From: Aeromicrobium sp. Root236
Lineage (GTDB): Bacteria > Actinomycetota > Actinomycetes > Propionibacteriales > Nocardioidaceae
Direction of reading: 5' to 3'
DNA length: 64,000 bases
NCBI RefSeq assembly: GCF_001428805.1
Contig: NZ_LMIS01000001.1
Span: forward strand, 2,550,452 to 2,614,451
The notes below the pieces were generated by a model. The model was not told the DNA's origin, did not search any database, and was given only the letters and a program-made list of their open reading frames with translations. Positions 44,146-52,758 of the stretch are shown here, one piece after another (position 1 is the first letter of the stretch; each line of letters starts with the position of its first letter). Both the position numbers and the translations under genes were made by a program.

Positions 44146-44931
44146 CTAGACGTCCCAGCCCTCCGGTGACTGCGGGTGCAGCATGGCGTCGGTGCCACCA
44201 TCGGCGTAGACGACCGACCCCACCATCAGGCTGCTGGCGTCCGACAGCAGGAACGCGATCAGGGCCGCCACCTCCGAGGGCTGCCCGAGGCGACCGATCG
44301 CCGTCGGGTACGCCTCGACGAGTGGGCCGATCTCGGGGTCGGCGAGCAGCCGGTCCGTCATGGGGCTGGCGATCATGCCCGGCGCCACGGCGTTGAGACG
44401 GATGCCTGCGCCGATCCAATCCGGGGTGATGCCCTCGCGGCGGGCCCACCACGCCAGCGCTGCCTTGGTCGCCGGATAGACCATGACCGACTCGGCCTGG
44501 TCGGCGTCCGCACGCGCGGCGGCCTCGTCGCCGGCGAGGCAGTGCTCGGCCACCGATGCGCGCCAGCCGGGCATGCCCGTGATCGAGTTGGAGGCGAGCA
44601 GCACGACGCTCGAGGAGCCCGCCGCGGCCAGCTGGGGGCGGAGGCCCTCGACGAGCTCGACGGCGCCGAAGAAGTTCACCGACACGACGAGTGACGACGC
44701 GACGCCCGGGGAGCCGGCGATCCCCGCGCACGGCACCACGCCGTGCACGACGTCGGCCAGGCGCTGGACCGCAGCGACCGCATCGGCCCGGCCAGAACGG
44801 GTCGACAGGTCCGCGACCACGTCGGCATCGCGGAGGTCGACCGTGATCACCCGGTCACCCTGACGCCGCAGGAGTGCCGTCGTGGCAGCGCCGATCCCGC
44901 TGGCGGCGCCACTGACGACGTACGTCCTCAC
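44146..44931 (-). CDS. 3-alpha-hydroxysteroid dehydrogenase/carbonyl reductase-like SDR
   Basis: 261 residues. VVSGAASGIGAAT, DLRDADVVADLSTRSGR, VVSVNFFGAVELVEGL, YPATKAALAWWAR and the C-terminal YADGGTDAM follow the 3-alpha-HSD/CR pattern of Comamonas closely. It should interconvert 3-keto and 3-alpha-hydroxy steroids with NAD(H). GTG at 44931 overlaps the propeller gene stop, so both are in one operon. Confidence 0.8.
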   Translation of the reverse strand: MRTYVVSGAASGIGAATTALLRRQGDRVITVDLRDADVVADLSTRSGRADAVAAVQRLADVVHGVVPCAGIAGSPGVASSLVVSVNFFGAVELVEGLRPQLAAAGSSSVVLLASNSITGMPGWRASVAEHCLAGDEAAARADADQAESVMVYPATKAALAWWARREGITPDWIGAGIRLNAVAPGMIASPMTDRLLADPEIGPLVEAYPTAIGRLGQPSEVAALIAFLLSDASSLMVGSVVYADGGTDAMLHPQSPEGWDV

Positions 44932-46454
44932 GAGTCCTGGATCCTGACGAGGCCGGCCAGGGTCGCGATGTACGCGGTCCCGTCGGGCCCGAGGTAGATC
45001 GCCGCGTAGTGGTTGTTCCACTGGATGCCGGTGCCGGTCAGGCGGCTCCACACCGTCTTGCCGGTGCGGATGTCGATCGCCGTGAAGTACCAGGCGTCGA
45101 GCGAGTTGCCGAGCAACCCGGTCCTGGGCTTCGTGTACGCGTAGAGGAGGCCGTTGCCAAGCGATGCCTTGGCGACCGAGCTCGGCGCGATCTCGTTGCT
45201 GGTCCACGCGACATGGCAGCCGTCGCCGTCGACCATGACGCGGGCGAGGCCGGGCGTGGAGGTCTTGCCGAGGATCGTCGAGGTGGGACCGCCGTAGCCG
45301 TAGTTGTTCTCGACGATGAACGAGCTGCCGGCCGCGACGAGGCTGTTGTCGGTCGTGCCTGCGTTGTTGGCGAGCACGGGCTGGGTGCAGTGCAGCCGCT
45401 GCGACGCACCCTTGCGGCGGTCGTACACGAGCACGTTGGTCTGCGGGTCCGCGTTGTCGTTGATCGCCACCCAGCGGTCGCCGAGCAGGGTCGGTGTGGT
45501 GCCGGATCCCTGCGAGAGGTTGCCCGGCTTCAGACGCGTGCCCCGGTCGTACGCCTCGCGCCACGTCACCTCCGGTGTCCCGTCGGCCGCGGCGTCGAGG
45601 CGATAGAGCGCGTGGGTCGAGACGACGTACATGCCGCCGGTCTCGTCGGTGGCGACCGAGTTGGTGACCTCCTCGCCGGCCGGCAGTCGCGTGAAGCGAA
45701 CCTCGCCGGAGTCCCGGTCGAGCGTGCCGATGGTGCCCTGCTGGGTGAAGAACCACAGGCGGCCGGACCAGTCCGGCATCGTCGCGATCAGGCAGTCGTC
45801 GGCCGCGACGTACGCGGCGAGCGACCACTCGTGCTGCTTGACGAGCGTCCCGTCGGCCCCGACGGCGATCTTGAGCACGGTCTTCTTGGCCGTGGTGGGA
45901 TAGACGATGTCGTCGCCGTCGAGGAAGAAGTACGTCCCTCCGCAGATGTCGGTGAACGGGTTGGCGCTCGTGAGCAGGTTGCGCGCCGAGGTGCGCAGCT
46001 CCGAGATCGGCTTCAGCGTGACGGGGTCGATCACCATCATCCCGAAGCCCTCGAGACCGCCGCACAGACCGACGATCCGCCCATGGGAGTCGAACGCGAT
46101 CGTGGCGCACTCGCGGATGCCGTACGAGGCCGAGCTCACCTTGAGGTGCTGTCCGAGCGGCCCGCTGACGCGATAGGCGTCCGAGGCGTACGCGTCGTTG
46201 TGCATCGAGTTGTTGCCGTCGGGCGCCAGCCACGGGTTCTGGGGGATCGCCGGGTGGGCGATCGGCTGCTCGGGAGCCGGCGCGCCCGTGAACTTGGGCG
46301 CCAGCAGGTCGGTCGGCAGCGAGGGGATCGGCAAGCCGGGGACCGCCGGGATCGGCGGCAGCGTGAGCTCCGGCTCGGCGGAGGCGGACGGGCCTGCGAG
46401 GGCGTTGCCGGCGACCATGACAGCGCCGGCGACGAGGAGCGGGAGTCGAAGCAT
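44928..46454 (-). CDS. Secreted beta-propeller-like protein
   Basis: 508 residues with a signal peptide (residues 1-26, ending PSASA), a Pro-rich linker, and repeated beta-sheet blades (for example GRIVGLCGGLEGFGMMVID; GTIGTLDRDSGEVRF; GPDGTAYIATLAGLVRI) typical of a PQQ- or SMP30-like propeller. Function unknown; coupling to a 3-alpha-HSD suggests a steroid link or only shared TetR control. Confidence 0.72.
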   Translation of the reverse strand: MLRLPLLVAGAVMVAGNALAGPSASAEPELTLPPIPAVPGLPIPSLPTDLLAPKFTGAPAPEQPIAHPAIPQNPWLAPDGNNSMHNDAYASDAYRVSGPLGQHLKVSSASYGIRECATIAFDSHGRIVGLCGGLEGFGMMVIDPVTLKPISELRTSARNLLTSANPFTDICGGTYFFLDGDDIVYPTTAKKTVLKIAVGADGTLVKQHEWSLAAYVAADDCLIATMPDWSGRLWFFTQQGTIGTLDRDSGEVRFTRLPAGEEVTNSVATDETGGMYVVSTHALYRLDAAADGTPEVTWREAYDRGTRLKPGNLSQGSGTTPTLLGDRWVAINDNADPQTNVLVYDRRKGASQRLHCTQPVLANNAGTTDNSLVAAGSSFIVENNYGYGGPTSTILGKTSTPGLARVMVDGDGCHVAWTSNEIAPSSVAKASLGNGLLYAYTKPRTGLLGNSLDAWYFTAIDIRTGKTVWSRLTGTGIQWNNHYAAIYLGPDGTAYIATLAGLVRIQDS

Positions 46455-46461
46455 CCGCCGA

Positions 46462-46481
46462 CTGTAACCGGATGGTTACAG
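46462..46481. promoter_or_regulatory. TetR operator
   Basis: CTGTAACC (46462-46469) and GGTTACAG (46474-46481) are perfect 8-bp arms around GGAT, between the propeller gene (minus) and the tetR gene (plus). Likely bound by the product of 46502. Confidence 0.75.
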
Positions 46482-46501
46482 CGTTGTATAGACTTCGCGG
46501 C

Positions 46502-47077
46502 ATGACGAGCTCCCCGATCGACGCCAAGCCCCGAGGCCGCGAGCAGGTACGTTCCGCGGTGCTCGCCGCGACGAGCGAGCTCGTCGCCGAGCGAGGTCCG
46601 GACGGCTTCTCTGTGCGTGACATCGCGACGCGCGCCGGGATCAACCACGCCCTGGTGCATCGTCACTTCGGCACCAAGGCCGACGTGCTCGAGCAGATGC
46701 TCGCCGCCGATGCCGAGGTCGTGACCGCAGCCGTCCTCGGGTCCGGCCTGCCCACGAGCGGGAGCGCGGCACCCGACGTGGTGGGCGAGCTGCTCGACCT
46801 GTTGGCGGAGCGACCGTCGTACTGGCGGACATTGGTGCACGCCGTGCTCGACAGTCCAGAGGCGGCGCTGCCCGGGACGGCCTCGACGACCGAGCTGTTC
46901 TCCGGGCTGTGGGATGGCGGCGATCCCGACCGGGCGGTGGCCACCTCTGTCGCCGGCTCGACGGTCCTGGGCTGGCTGATCTTCGGCCGGTTCATGGCCG
47001 ATGCGACGGGCGCCTCGCACGAGGACGTCCGTCAGGCGATCGCCGAGCAGGTCGCGGGGCTCGTCGCGACCGACTAG
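46502..47077 (+). CDS. TetR-family regulator
   Basis: 191 residues with HTH FSVRDIATRAGINHALVHRHFG (residues about 41-62). The operator lies 21 bases upstream; it probably represses itself and the divergent propeller/3-alpha-HSD operon. The downstream cysD has a different, KstR-type, box. Confidence 0.84.
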   Translation: MTSSPIDAKPRGREQVRSAVLAATSELVAERGPDGFSVRDIATRAGINHALVHRHFGTKADVLEQMLAADAEVVTAAVLGSGLPTSGSAAPDVVGELLDLLAERPSYWRTLVHAVLDSPEAALPGTASTTELFSGLWDGGDPDRAVATSVAGSTVLGWLIFGRFMADATGASHEDVRQAIAEQVAGLVATD

Positions 47078-47112
47078 GCGGAGGTTGCCTTTGCGGCGCC
47101 CGGCTGCAAAAC

Positions 47113-47126
47113 TAGAACATGTTCTA
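47113..47126. promoter_or_regulatory. KstR-type operator upstream of cysD
   Basis: TAGAACATGTTCTA is a perfect 14-bp palindrome and matches TnnAACnnGTTnnA. It ends 21 bases before the cysD ATG. Unexpected for sulfate activation genes. Confidence 0.75.
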
Positions 47127-47147
47127 TTCTCAGTCGGCGGGCTCGGC

Positions 47148-48059
47148 ATGACCCAGACGTACGTGCTGACCGACCTCGACAAGCTCGAGGCCGAGGCCGT
47201 CCACATCTTCCGCGAGGTCGCCGCGACGATCGAGCGCCCGGGGTTGCTGTTCTCCGGCGGCAAGGACTCCGTCGTCATGCTGCACCTGGCCGCCAAGGCG
47301 TTCTGGCCGGCTCCCGTCCCGTTCCCGGTGATGCACGTCGACACGGGGCAGAACTTCGACGAGGTCATCGAGTTCCGCGACCGTACGGTCGAGCGCTTCG
47401 GGCTGCGGCTCATCGTCGCCAGCGTCCAGGACGACATCGACGCCGGCCGCGCCAAGGAGATCGGCGGCCCCCTGGGTCCGCGCAACAAGCTGCAGACCGT
47501 GTCGCTGCTGCGCGGCATCAAGGAGAACCAGTTCGGCGCCGTCTTCGGCGGTGCGCGGCGCGACGAGGAGAAGGCCCGCGCCAAGGAGCGCGTCTTCAGT
47601 TTCCGCGACGAGTTCGGCCAGTGGGACCCCAAGAACCAGCGACCCGAGCTGTGGAGCCTCTACAACGGGCGGCACCACAAGGGCGAGAACATGCGCGTCT
47701 TCCCGCTGTCCAACTGGACCGAGCTCGACATCTGGAACTACATCCTCCGCGAGGAGATCGAGCTCCCCGAGCTCTACTACGCGCACGAGCGGACGGTCGT
47801 CGCACGCGACGGCATGCTGCTGGCGGTCAACCGGTTCATCCAGCCCCAGGGTGACGAGGAGCCGTTCGACGCCATGGTCCGCTTCCGCACGATCGGCGAC
47901 GCGACGTGCACGGGCTGCGTCGAGTCCCACGCTGCGACTCCGGCGGACGTGGTGACCGAGGTCGCCGCGGCCCGCATCACCGAGCGAGGTGCCACCCGCG
48001 CGGACGACGCGATCTCCGAGGCCGGCATGGAAGACCGCAAGAAGGAGGGCTACTTCTGA
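47148..48059 (+). CDS. cysD: Sulfate adenylyltransferase subunit 2
   Basis: 303 residues. ATP pyrophosphatase PP-loop LLFSGGKDSVVMLHLA (about residues 32-47), conserved HVDTGQNF and GGARRDEEKARAKER. With CysN it makes adenosine 5'-phosphosulfate from sulfate and ATP. The ATG at 48059 of cysNC overlaps its stop. First gene of cysD-cysNC-microORF-cysQ. Confidence 0.93.
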   Translation: MTQTYVLTDLDKLEAEAVHIFREVAATIERPGLLFSGGKDSVVMLHLAAKAFWPAPVPFPVMHVDTGQNFDEVIEFRDRTVERFGLRLIVASVQDDIDAGRAKEIGGPLGPRNKLQTVSLLRGIKENQFGAVFGGARRDEEKARAKERVFSFRDEFGQWDPKNQRPELWSLYNGRHHKGENMRVFPLSNWTELDIWNYILREEIELPELYYAHERTVVARDGMLLAVNRFIQPQGDEEPFDAMVRFRTIGDATCTGCVESHAATPADVVTEVAAARITERGATRADDAISEAGMEDRKKEGYF

Positions 48060-49897
48060 TGTCGCAGCTTCTCCGCATCGCGACGGCCGGCAGCGTCGAC
48101 GACGGCAAGTCCACCCTCATCGGCCGGCTGCTGTTCGACGGCAAGGCGATCTTCGAGGACCAGCTCGGTGCCATCGAGACGGCCAGCGCGGCTCGCGGCT
48201 TCGACGGCCCCGACCTCGCGCTGTTCACGGACGGCCTGCGTGCCGAACGGGAGCAGGGCATCACGATCGACGTGGCGTACCGCTACTTCGCGACCCCCAA
48301 ACGCAAGTTCATCATCGCCGACACCCCCGGCCACATCCAGTACACGCGCAACATGGTCACGGGCGCCTCGACGGCCGACGTCGCACTGATCCTGATCGAC
48401 GCCCGCAACGGTGTCCTCGAGCAGTCCCGCCGCCACGCGTTCCTCGCGTCGCTGCTCGGCATCCCGCACCTCGTGCTGTGCGTCAACAAGATGGACCTCG
48501 TCGACTACTCGCAGGAGCGGTTCAACGAGATCCGCGCCGAGTTCGAGGCGTTCGCGTCCAAGCTCGAGGTCCCGGACCTGACGTTCATCCCCCTATCGGC
48601 GCTCACGGGCGACAACGTCGTCACGCCGAGCGCGGCCATGCCCTGGTACGAGGGGCCGGCCCTGCTGGGCTACCTCGAGGACCTGCACGTGGCGTCCGAC
48701 CGCAACCTCATCGATGCGCGCATGCCGGTGCAGTATGTCATCCGGCCGCAGCAGGCCGACTTCCACGACTTCCGTGGCTACGCCGGCACGGTCGCCGGCG
48801 GCGTGTTCCGGCCGGGCGACGAGGTCGTGGTCCTGCCGTCCGGGTTCTCGACGATGGTGACGAACGTCTGGGGCCCTGGTGGCACCAAGCTCGACGAGGC
48901 GTTTACCGGCCAGGCCGTGACGATCGAGCTCGCCGACAACCTCGACATCAGCCGCGGCGACATGCTGTGCCGCCCCAACAACCGGCCGACCAGCACGCAG
49001 GACGTCGACGCGATGATCTGCTGGATGGACGGCGACCTGACGCTCGACACCGACACGACGTACGCGATGCTCCACACGACCCGCGACACCCGCGTCTCGG
49101 TCAAGGAGCTCGAGTACCGCCTCGACATCAACACCCTGCACCGCGTCGAGGACGCCCCGACGCTGGCGCTCAACGAGATCGGCCGGGTGCGGCTGCGGAC
49201 GCAGAAGCCGCTGCACCTCGACCCCTATCGCCGCAACCGTGACACCGGAAGCTTCATCCTGATCGACGAGGCGACCAACAACACCGTCGCCGCGGGCATG
49301 CTGCTGGGTGCCAGCCAGAACGAGCCGAACATCGTCTGGCACAGCGGAGCCGTGACGCGCGAGCACCGCAAGACCAAGGGCATGACGCTGTGGCTGACCG
49401 GGCTGTCCGGCTCCGGCAAGTCGAGCGTCGCCGTCGAGATCGAGCGGCGCCTCGTGGCGTCGGGCCGGCCGGCGTACATCCTCGACGGCGACAACCTGCG
49501 CCATGGCCTCAACGCCGACCTCGGGTTCAGCCCCGAGGACCGGAAGGAGAACGTCCGCCGGGTCACCGAGGTGGCGCGGCTGCTGGCCGACGCGGGGGTC
49601 GTCGCGATCGTGTCGCTCGTCAGCCCCTACCGCGCGGACCGCGACGCGGCTCGCGCTGCCCACGAGGACGACAACCTGCCGTTCCTCGAGATCTTCATGG
49701 ACACACCGCTCGAGGTGGCCGAGGCCCGCGACACCAAGGGGCTGTACGCCAAGGCGCGGGCCGGCGAGATCAAGGACTTCACCGGCATCAACGCGCCCTA
49801 CGAGGCACCGATGCGGCCGGACCTGTTGTTGCGGCCCAGCGACGGCGACGCGGGTACGCTCGCCGGAATCGTGATCGACCGAGTGGAGCAGCAATGA
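48059..49897 (+). CDS. cysNC: Bifunctional sulfate adenylyltransferase subunit 1/APS kinase
   Basis: 612 residues. The N-terminal GTPase (GSVDDGKSTLIGRLL, residues 11-25; DTPGH; NKMDL) regulates CysD. The C-terminal APS kinase begins near residue 442 with P-loop GLSGSGKSS and has DGDNLRHGLN and FMDTPLEVAEARDTKGLY. The fused form makes PAPS, the sulfonate donor. TGA overlaps the following micro-ORF's ATG. Confidence 0.94.
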   Translation: MSQLLRIATAGSVDDGKSTLIGRLLFDGKAIFEDQLGAIETASAARGFDGPDLALFTDGLRAEREQGITIDVAYRYFATPKRKFIIADTPGHIQYTRNMVTGASTADVALILIDARNGVLEQSRRHAFLASLLGIPHLVLCVNKMDLVDYSQERFNEIRAEFEAFASKLEVPDLTFIPLSALTGDNVVTPSAAMPWYEGPALLGYLEDLHVASDRNLIDARMPVQYVIRPQQADFHDFRGYAGTVAGGVFRPGDEVVVLPSGFSTMVTNVWGPGGTKLDEAFTGQAVTIELADNLDISRGDMLCRPNNRPTSTQDVDAMICWMDGDLTLDTDTTYAMLHTTRDTRVSVKELEYRLDINTLHRVEDAPTLALNEIGRVRLRTQKPLHLDPYRRNRDTGSFILIDEATNNTVAAGMLLGASQNEPNIVWHSGAVTREHRKTKGMTLWLTGLSGSGKSSVAVEIERRLVASGRPAYILDGDNLRHGLNADLGFSPEDRKENVRRVTEVARLLADAGVVAIVSLVSPYRADRDAARAAHEDDNLPFLEIFMDTPLEVAEARDTKGLYAKARAGEIKDFTGINAPYEAPMRPDLLLRPSDGDAGTLAGIVIDRVEQQ

Positions 49898-49977
49898 TCG
49901 AGCGCCAGCGAGAGAACCGACGGGCTATCACTGGTCCGGCTCCGTATCGTGGGCTCTTCTTGGAGGCGGATCAGTGA
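49894..49977 (+). CDS. 27-codon micro-ORF with stem-loop over the cysQ start (copy A)
   Basis: ATG at 49894 overlaps the cysNC stop (ATGA), and the TGA at 49975-49977 overlaps the cysQ GTG (GTGA). The 27 residues (MIERQREN near the start, PYRGLF near the end) match those of the micro-ORF at 63775 in length and in ERQR, N, R, PYR and F. Identical low-GC codons (CGA, TAT, CGT) suggest nucleotide-level constraint. It probably couples cysNC and cysQ translation and melts the stem-loop over the cysQ ribosome site. Confidence 0.6.
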   Translation: MIERQRENRRAITGPAPYRGLFLEADQ

Positions 49978-49978
49978 T
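49927..49978 (+). promoter_or_regulatory. Stem-loop sequestering the cysQ ribosome site and start (copy A)
   Basis: 49927-49943 pairs with 49962-49978: core CACTGGTCCGGCTCC against GGAGGCGGATCAGTG, with one G-U and one G-G. The right arm contains GGAGG and the cysQ GTG. The 18-nt loop carries GTATCGTGGGCTCTTC, shared with copy B at 63827. The arms of A and B differ in sequence but both pair. Confidence 0.6.
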
Positions 49979-50726
49979 CGAAAGAGATGCGGCATTCGCG
50001 GCGGAGATCGCCGAGCGGGCCGGTGCGCTGCTGCTCGACCTGCAGCGGACCTCCGGGCTGACCGGCAAGGAGCTCGGCAAGGCCGGCGACGCCCAGGCCA
50101 ACGAGCTGCTGCTCGCCCTGCTCGCCGAACGCCGGCCTGGCGACGCGGTGCTCTCGGAGGAGTCGGCCGACTCGCCGGCGCGCCTCTCAGCAGACCGGGT
50201 GTGGATCATCGACCCGCTCGACGGCACGCGGGAGTACGGCATGCCGGATCGTCCCGACTGGGCGGTGCACGTGGCGTTGTGGGAGCGGGGTGCTCCGGGC
50301 TCGGCGATCACCGCCGCGGCGGTGGCCCAGCCGGCACTGTCGACGGTCTACTCATCCGCCCGGTCGACGGTCGTGCGTGGCCCGCACGAGCGTCCGATAT
50401 TCCTGGTCAGCGACAGCCGCCCGCCGGAGTTCGCCCCGGCCGTCGCAGAAGACCTCGATGCCGAGCTGCGGCCCATGGGCTCAGCCGGTGCCAAGGCGAT
50501 GGCCGTGCTGCGCGGCGACGCGGATGCCTACCTGCACGCCGGTGGGCAGTGGGAGTGGGACTCCGCCGCGCCCGTCGGCGTCGCCCTTGCTGCCGGTCTG
50601 CACGCGTCGCGGATCGACGGCTCGACGCTGACCTACAACGCCGCGCACCCCTACCTGCCGGACCTCGTCATCTGCCGCGCCGACCTCGCCGACAAGATCC
50701 TCACGGCGATCGCCGCAGCGACCTAG
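49974..50726 (+). CDS. cysQ: PAP(S) phosphatase CysQ
   Basis: 250-residue inositol-monophosphatase-fold protein. Metal sites: SEESAD (about residues 61-66) and WIIDPLDGTREY (76-87); the WEWDSAAPVGVALAAGL motif is near the end. CysQ dephosphorylates 3'-phosphoadenosine compounds, which recycles PAP and tunes PAPS. Its partners cysD and cysNC are directly upstream. GTG start lies inside the stem-loop. Its end overlaps the convergent lipase remnant. Confidence 0.88.
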   Translation: MIERDAAFAAEIAERAGALLLDLQRTSGLTGKELGKAGDAQANELLLALLAERRPGDAVLSEESADSPARLSADRVWIIDPLDGTREYGMPDRPDWAVHVALWERGAPGSAITAAAVAQPALSTVYSSARSTVVRGPHERPIFLVSDSRPPEFAPAVAEDLDAELRPMGSAGAKAMAVLRGDADAYLHAGGQWEWDSAAPVGVALAAGLHASRIDGSTLTYNAAHPYLPDLVICRADLADKILTAIAAAT

Positions 50727-51629
50727 AGCCCTCCGACGAACGGCAGCGTCAGCGTGCAGGTGATCGGCCGGGGATGCGCCGGGTCGAGCGCGTTGAGGAC
50801 GTACAGCGACGCGTTGCGGTCGGCGGCGATCTCGAAATGCTCGGTGTAGTCGAGCTTGCACCGGTCCTGCAGCACGATGTTGGTCATGCCGGGCTCGATG
50901 CCGCTCGTGTAGGGCCGCACCAGCTCGTCGTACTTCGTCACGATGTTGACGTAGTGGACGCCGGGGACTGCGACGCCGCCCGCGCGCAGCTCCTGCATGA
51001 ACCTCGAGCCGGGGTTGAACTCGCCGCACGCCACGCACACGGGCACTTTCGAGGCGTCGATGCCGAGGAGGTTGGTGAGCTGCGCCGGGAGGACCTCGGT
51101 GCCGTGCCACAGCGACGCGAGCGAGAATGTAGGAGTCCACCTTCGAGGCGCCGCCGAGGAACTTCAGGTAGTACGCCGGCATCAACGTGCCCTGCGAGTG
51201 CCCGACGAGGTCGACCTGGCCGGCACCGGTCGTCGTGAGGACGCGGTCGACGAACGTTCGCAACTGCTCCGCACTCGTACGCATGCTGCCGAGGCCGCCC
51301 AACGCGTTGACCGGGTAGGGCGCGGGCAGTGCGCCGTACGTCAGCGCGAAGACGCAGTAGCCGTTGTTCTTGAGCAGCGGCCCGTACGTCTGCCAGTTGG
51401 TGGCCTGGTTGCCGAAGGTGCCGTGCACGAGCACGACCGGGCGCGGATGCGCGGCCGACGGCTTGCACGTCCAGTCGTTCGTGCCGGGCGCGTTCGCCCC
51501 GGGCGTGCCACCGAGGATCGCTGCGGGCAGGAAGTTGTAGGGCACCGGGAGCGGCTTGGTCTCCGCGGACGCTGGCGAGCCGAGCAGCACAGCGACGAGG
51601 ACAGCAGCCATGACGAGGATGCGGCGCAT
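50723..51629 (-). pseudogene. Frameshifted secreted triacylglycerol lipase-like gene
   Basis: The frame from ATG 51629 encodes a signal peptide (ending PASAE), VLVHGTFGNQATNW and nucleophile VGHSQGT, then stops making sense near 51124 after VDSYILA. The rest continues in another frame with SLWHGTEV, CGEFNPGSRF and a His/Asp-rich end to 50723. The break is a 4-base CTCG duplication (minus strand ATTCTCGCTCGCGTCGC). Total length 907 is one more than a multiple of three. Either a pseudogene or a sequencing error. The intact protein would be an extracellular lipase of about 300 residues. Confidence 0.8.
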
Positions 51630-51690
51630 GGGACTCCAATGAGAGCGCGGTGTGGGAGGTGCAACGATCCGGCGGCCGGAACGTGACGAC

Positions 51691-52758
51691 TCAGACGACA
51701 TGGCCGCCGGCCCGCTTGAGCGCGGTCGCGGCCTCGGTGACGATCCGGTCGATGAGCTCCTCGCACGTCGGCAGGTCATCGATGACGCCGACGACCTGAC
51801 CGGAGGCGAGGACGCCGGCAGTCGCATCGCCCTCGACGAGCCCGGCCTTGAGCATCATGGGCGTGTTGGCGGCGAGCGCGAGCTGGCCGAGCGTACGACC
51901 CTGCTCGTTGCGCATCGCACGACCGTCGACGGCGAGCTGCTTCCAGCTCATCCCCGCCATGCGCTTGAACTCGAGGGTGCGCCTGGCGGTCGGGATCAGG
52001 CGGCGTACGCCCGAGCTGGCCTCGACGTCCTCGACCAGCTCGGTGCGGAGCATGCGGTGCGGCATGCCGTCGACCTTCTTGGTGACGACGGTGTCGTCGA
52101 GACCGGCCGCGAGATAGCGCTGCTTGACCGCGTCCGGCACCCGGCTGTCCGCGGTCAGCAGGAAGCGCGTGCCCATGCCCACGCCGGATGCGCCGTACGA
52201 CAGGGCGGCCGCGAGACCGCGACCGTCGAAGAATCCACCGGCGGCGATGACCGGGATGTCGACCGCGTCGAGCACGGTCGGCAGCAACAGCGTGGTGGGC
52301 ACCGAGCCCGTGTGCCCACCGCCTTCGCCACCTTGGATCATCACCGCGTCGGCGCCCCACGACGCGACCTTGACCGCATGCTTGGGCAGCCCGACGCTGG
52401 GGATCACGACGATGTCGTGCTCCTTGAGCTTCGCGATCAGCTCCGGCTTGGGCGCGAGCGCGAACGACGCGACCTTGACGCCGTACGAGATGAGGAGCTC
52501 GCACCGAGCCGGCGCATCGGCGGCGTCGGCGCGCAGGTTGACGCCGAACGGCTGGTCCGTGCGCTCCTTGACCTCGATGATCGCCTGCTCGAGCTCGGGC
52601 AGCGTCATCGTGGCCGACGCGAGGATGCCCAGCCCGCCGGCGTTGGCGGTGCCGCTGACCAGGCTCGGGCCGGCGACCCAGCCCATCCCGGTCTGGACGA
52701 CCGGATGGCGTACGCCGGTCAGCTCGGTGAGCGGCGTCGACAGCAGCTGGTCGATCAC
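51691..52758 (-). CDS. ipdC: Flavin-dependent oxidoreductase IpdC
   Basis: 355-residue nitronate-monooxygenase-like FMN barrel: PVVQTGMGWVAGPSLV, PFGVNLRADA, MIQGGEGGGHTG, IPVIAAGGFFDGRGLAAALS, GMGTRFLLTADS. IpdC acts in HIP C/D-ring degradation (reduction or oxidation of a ring CoA ester) and in Mycobacterium follows ipdAB, as here. GTG at 52758 overlaps ipdB. Confidence 0.9.
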   Translation of the reverse strand: MIDQLLSTPLTELTGVRHPVVQTGMGWVAGPSLVSGTANAGGLGILASATMTLPELEQAIIEVKERTDQPFGVNLRADAADAPARCELLISYGVKVASFALAPKPELIAKLKEHDIVVIPSVGLPKHAVKVASWGADAVMIQGGEGGGHTGSVPTTLLLPTVLDAVDIPVIAAGGFFDGRGLAAALSYGASGVGMGTRFLLTADSRVPDAVKQRYLAAGLDDTVVTKKVDGMPHRMLRTELVEDVEASSGVRRLIPTARRTLEFKRMAGMSWKQLAVDGRAMRNEQGRTLGQLALAANTPMMLKAGLVEGDATAGVLASGQVVGVIDDLPTCEELIDRIVTEAATALKRAGGHVV

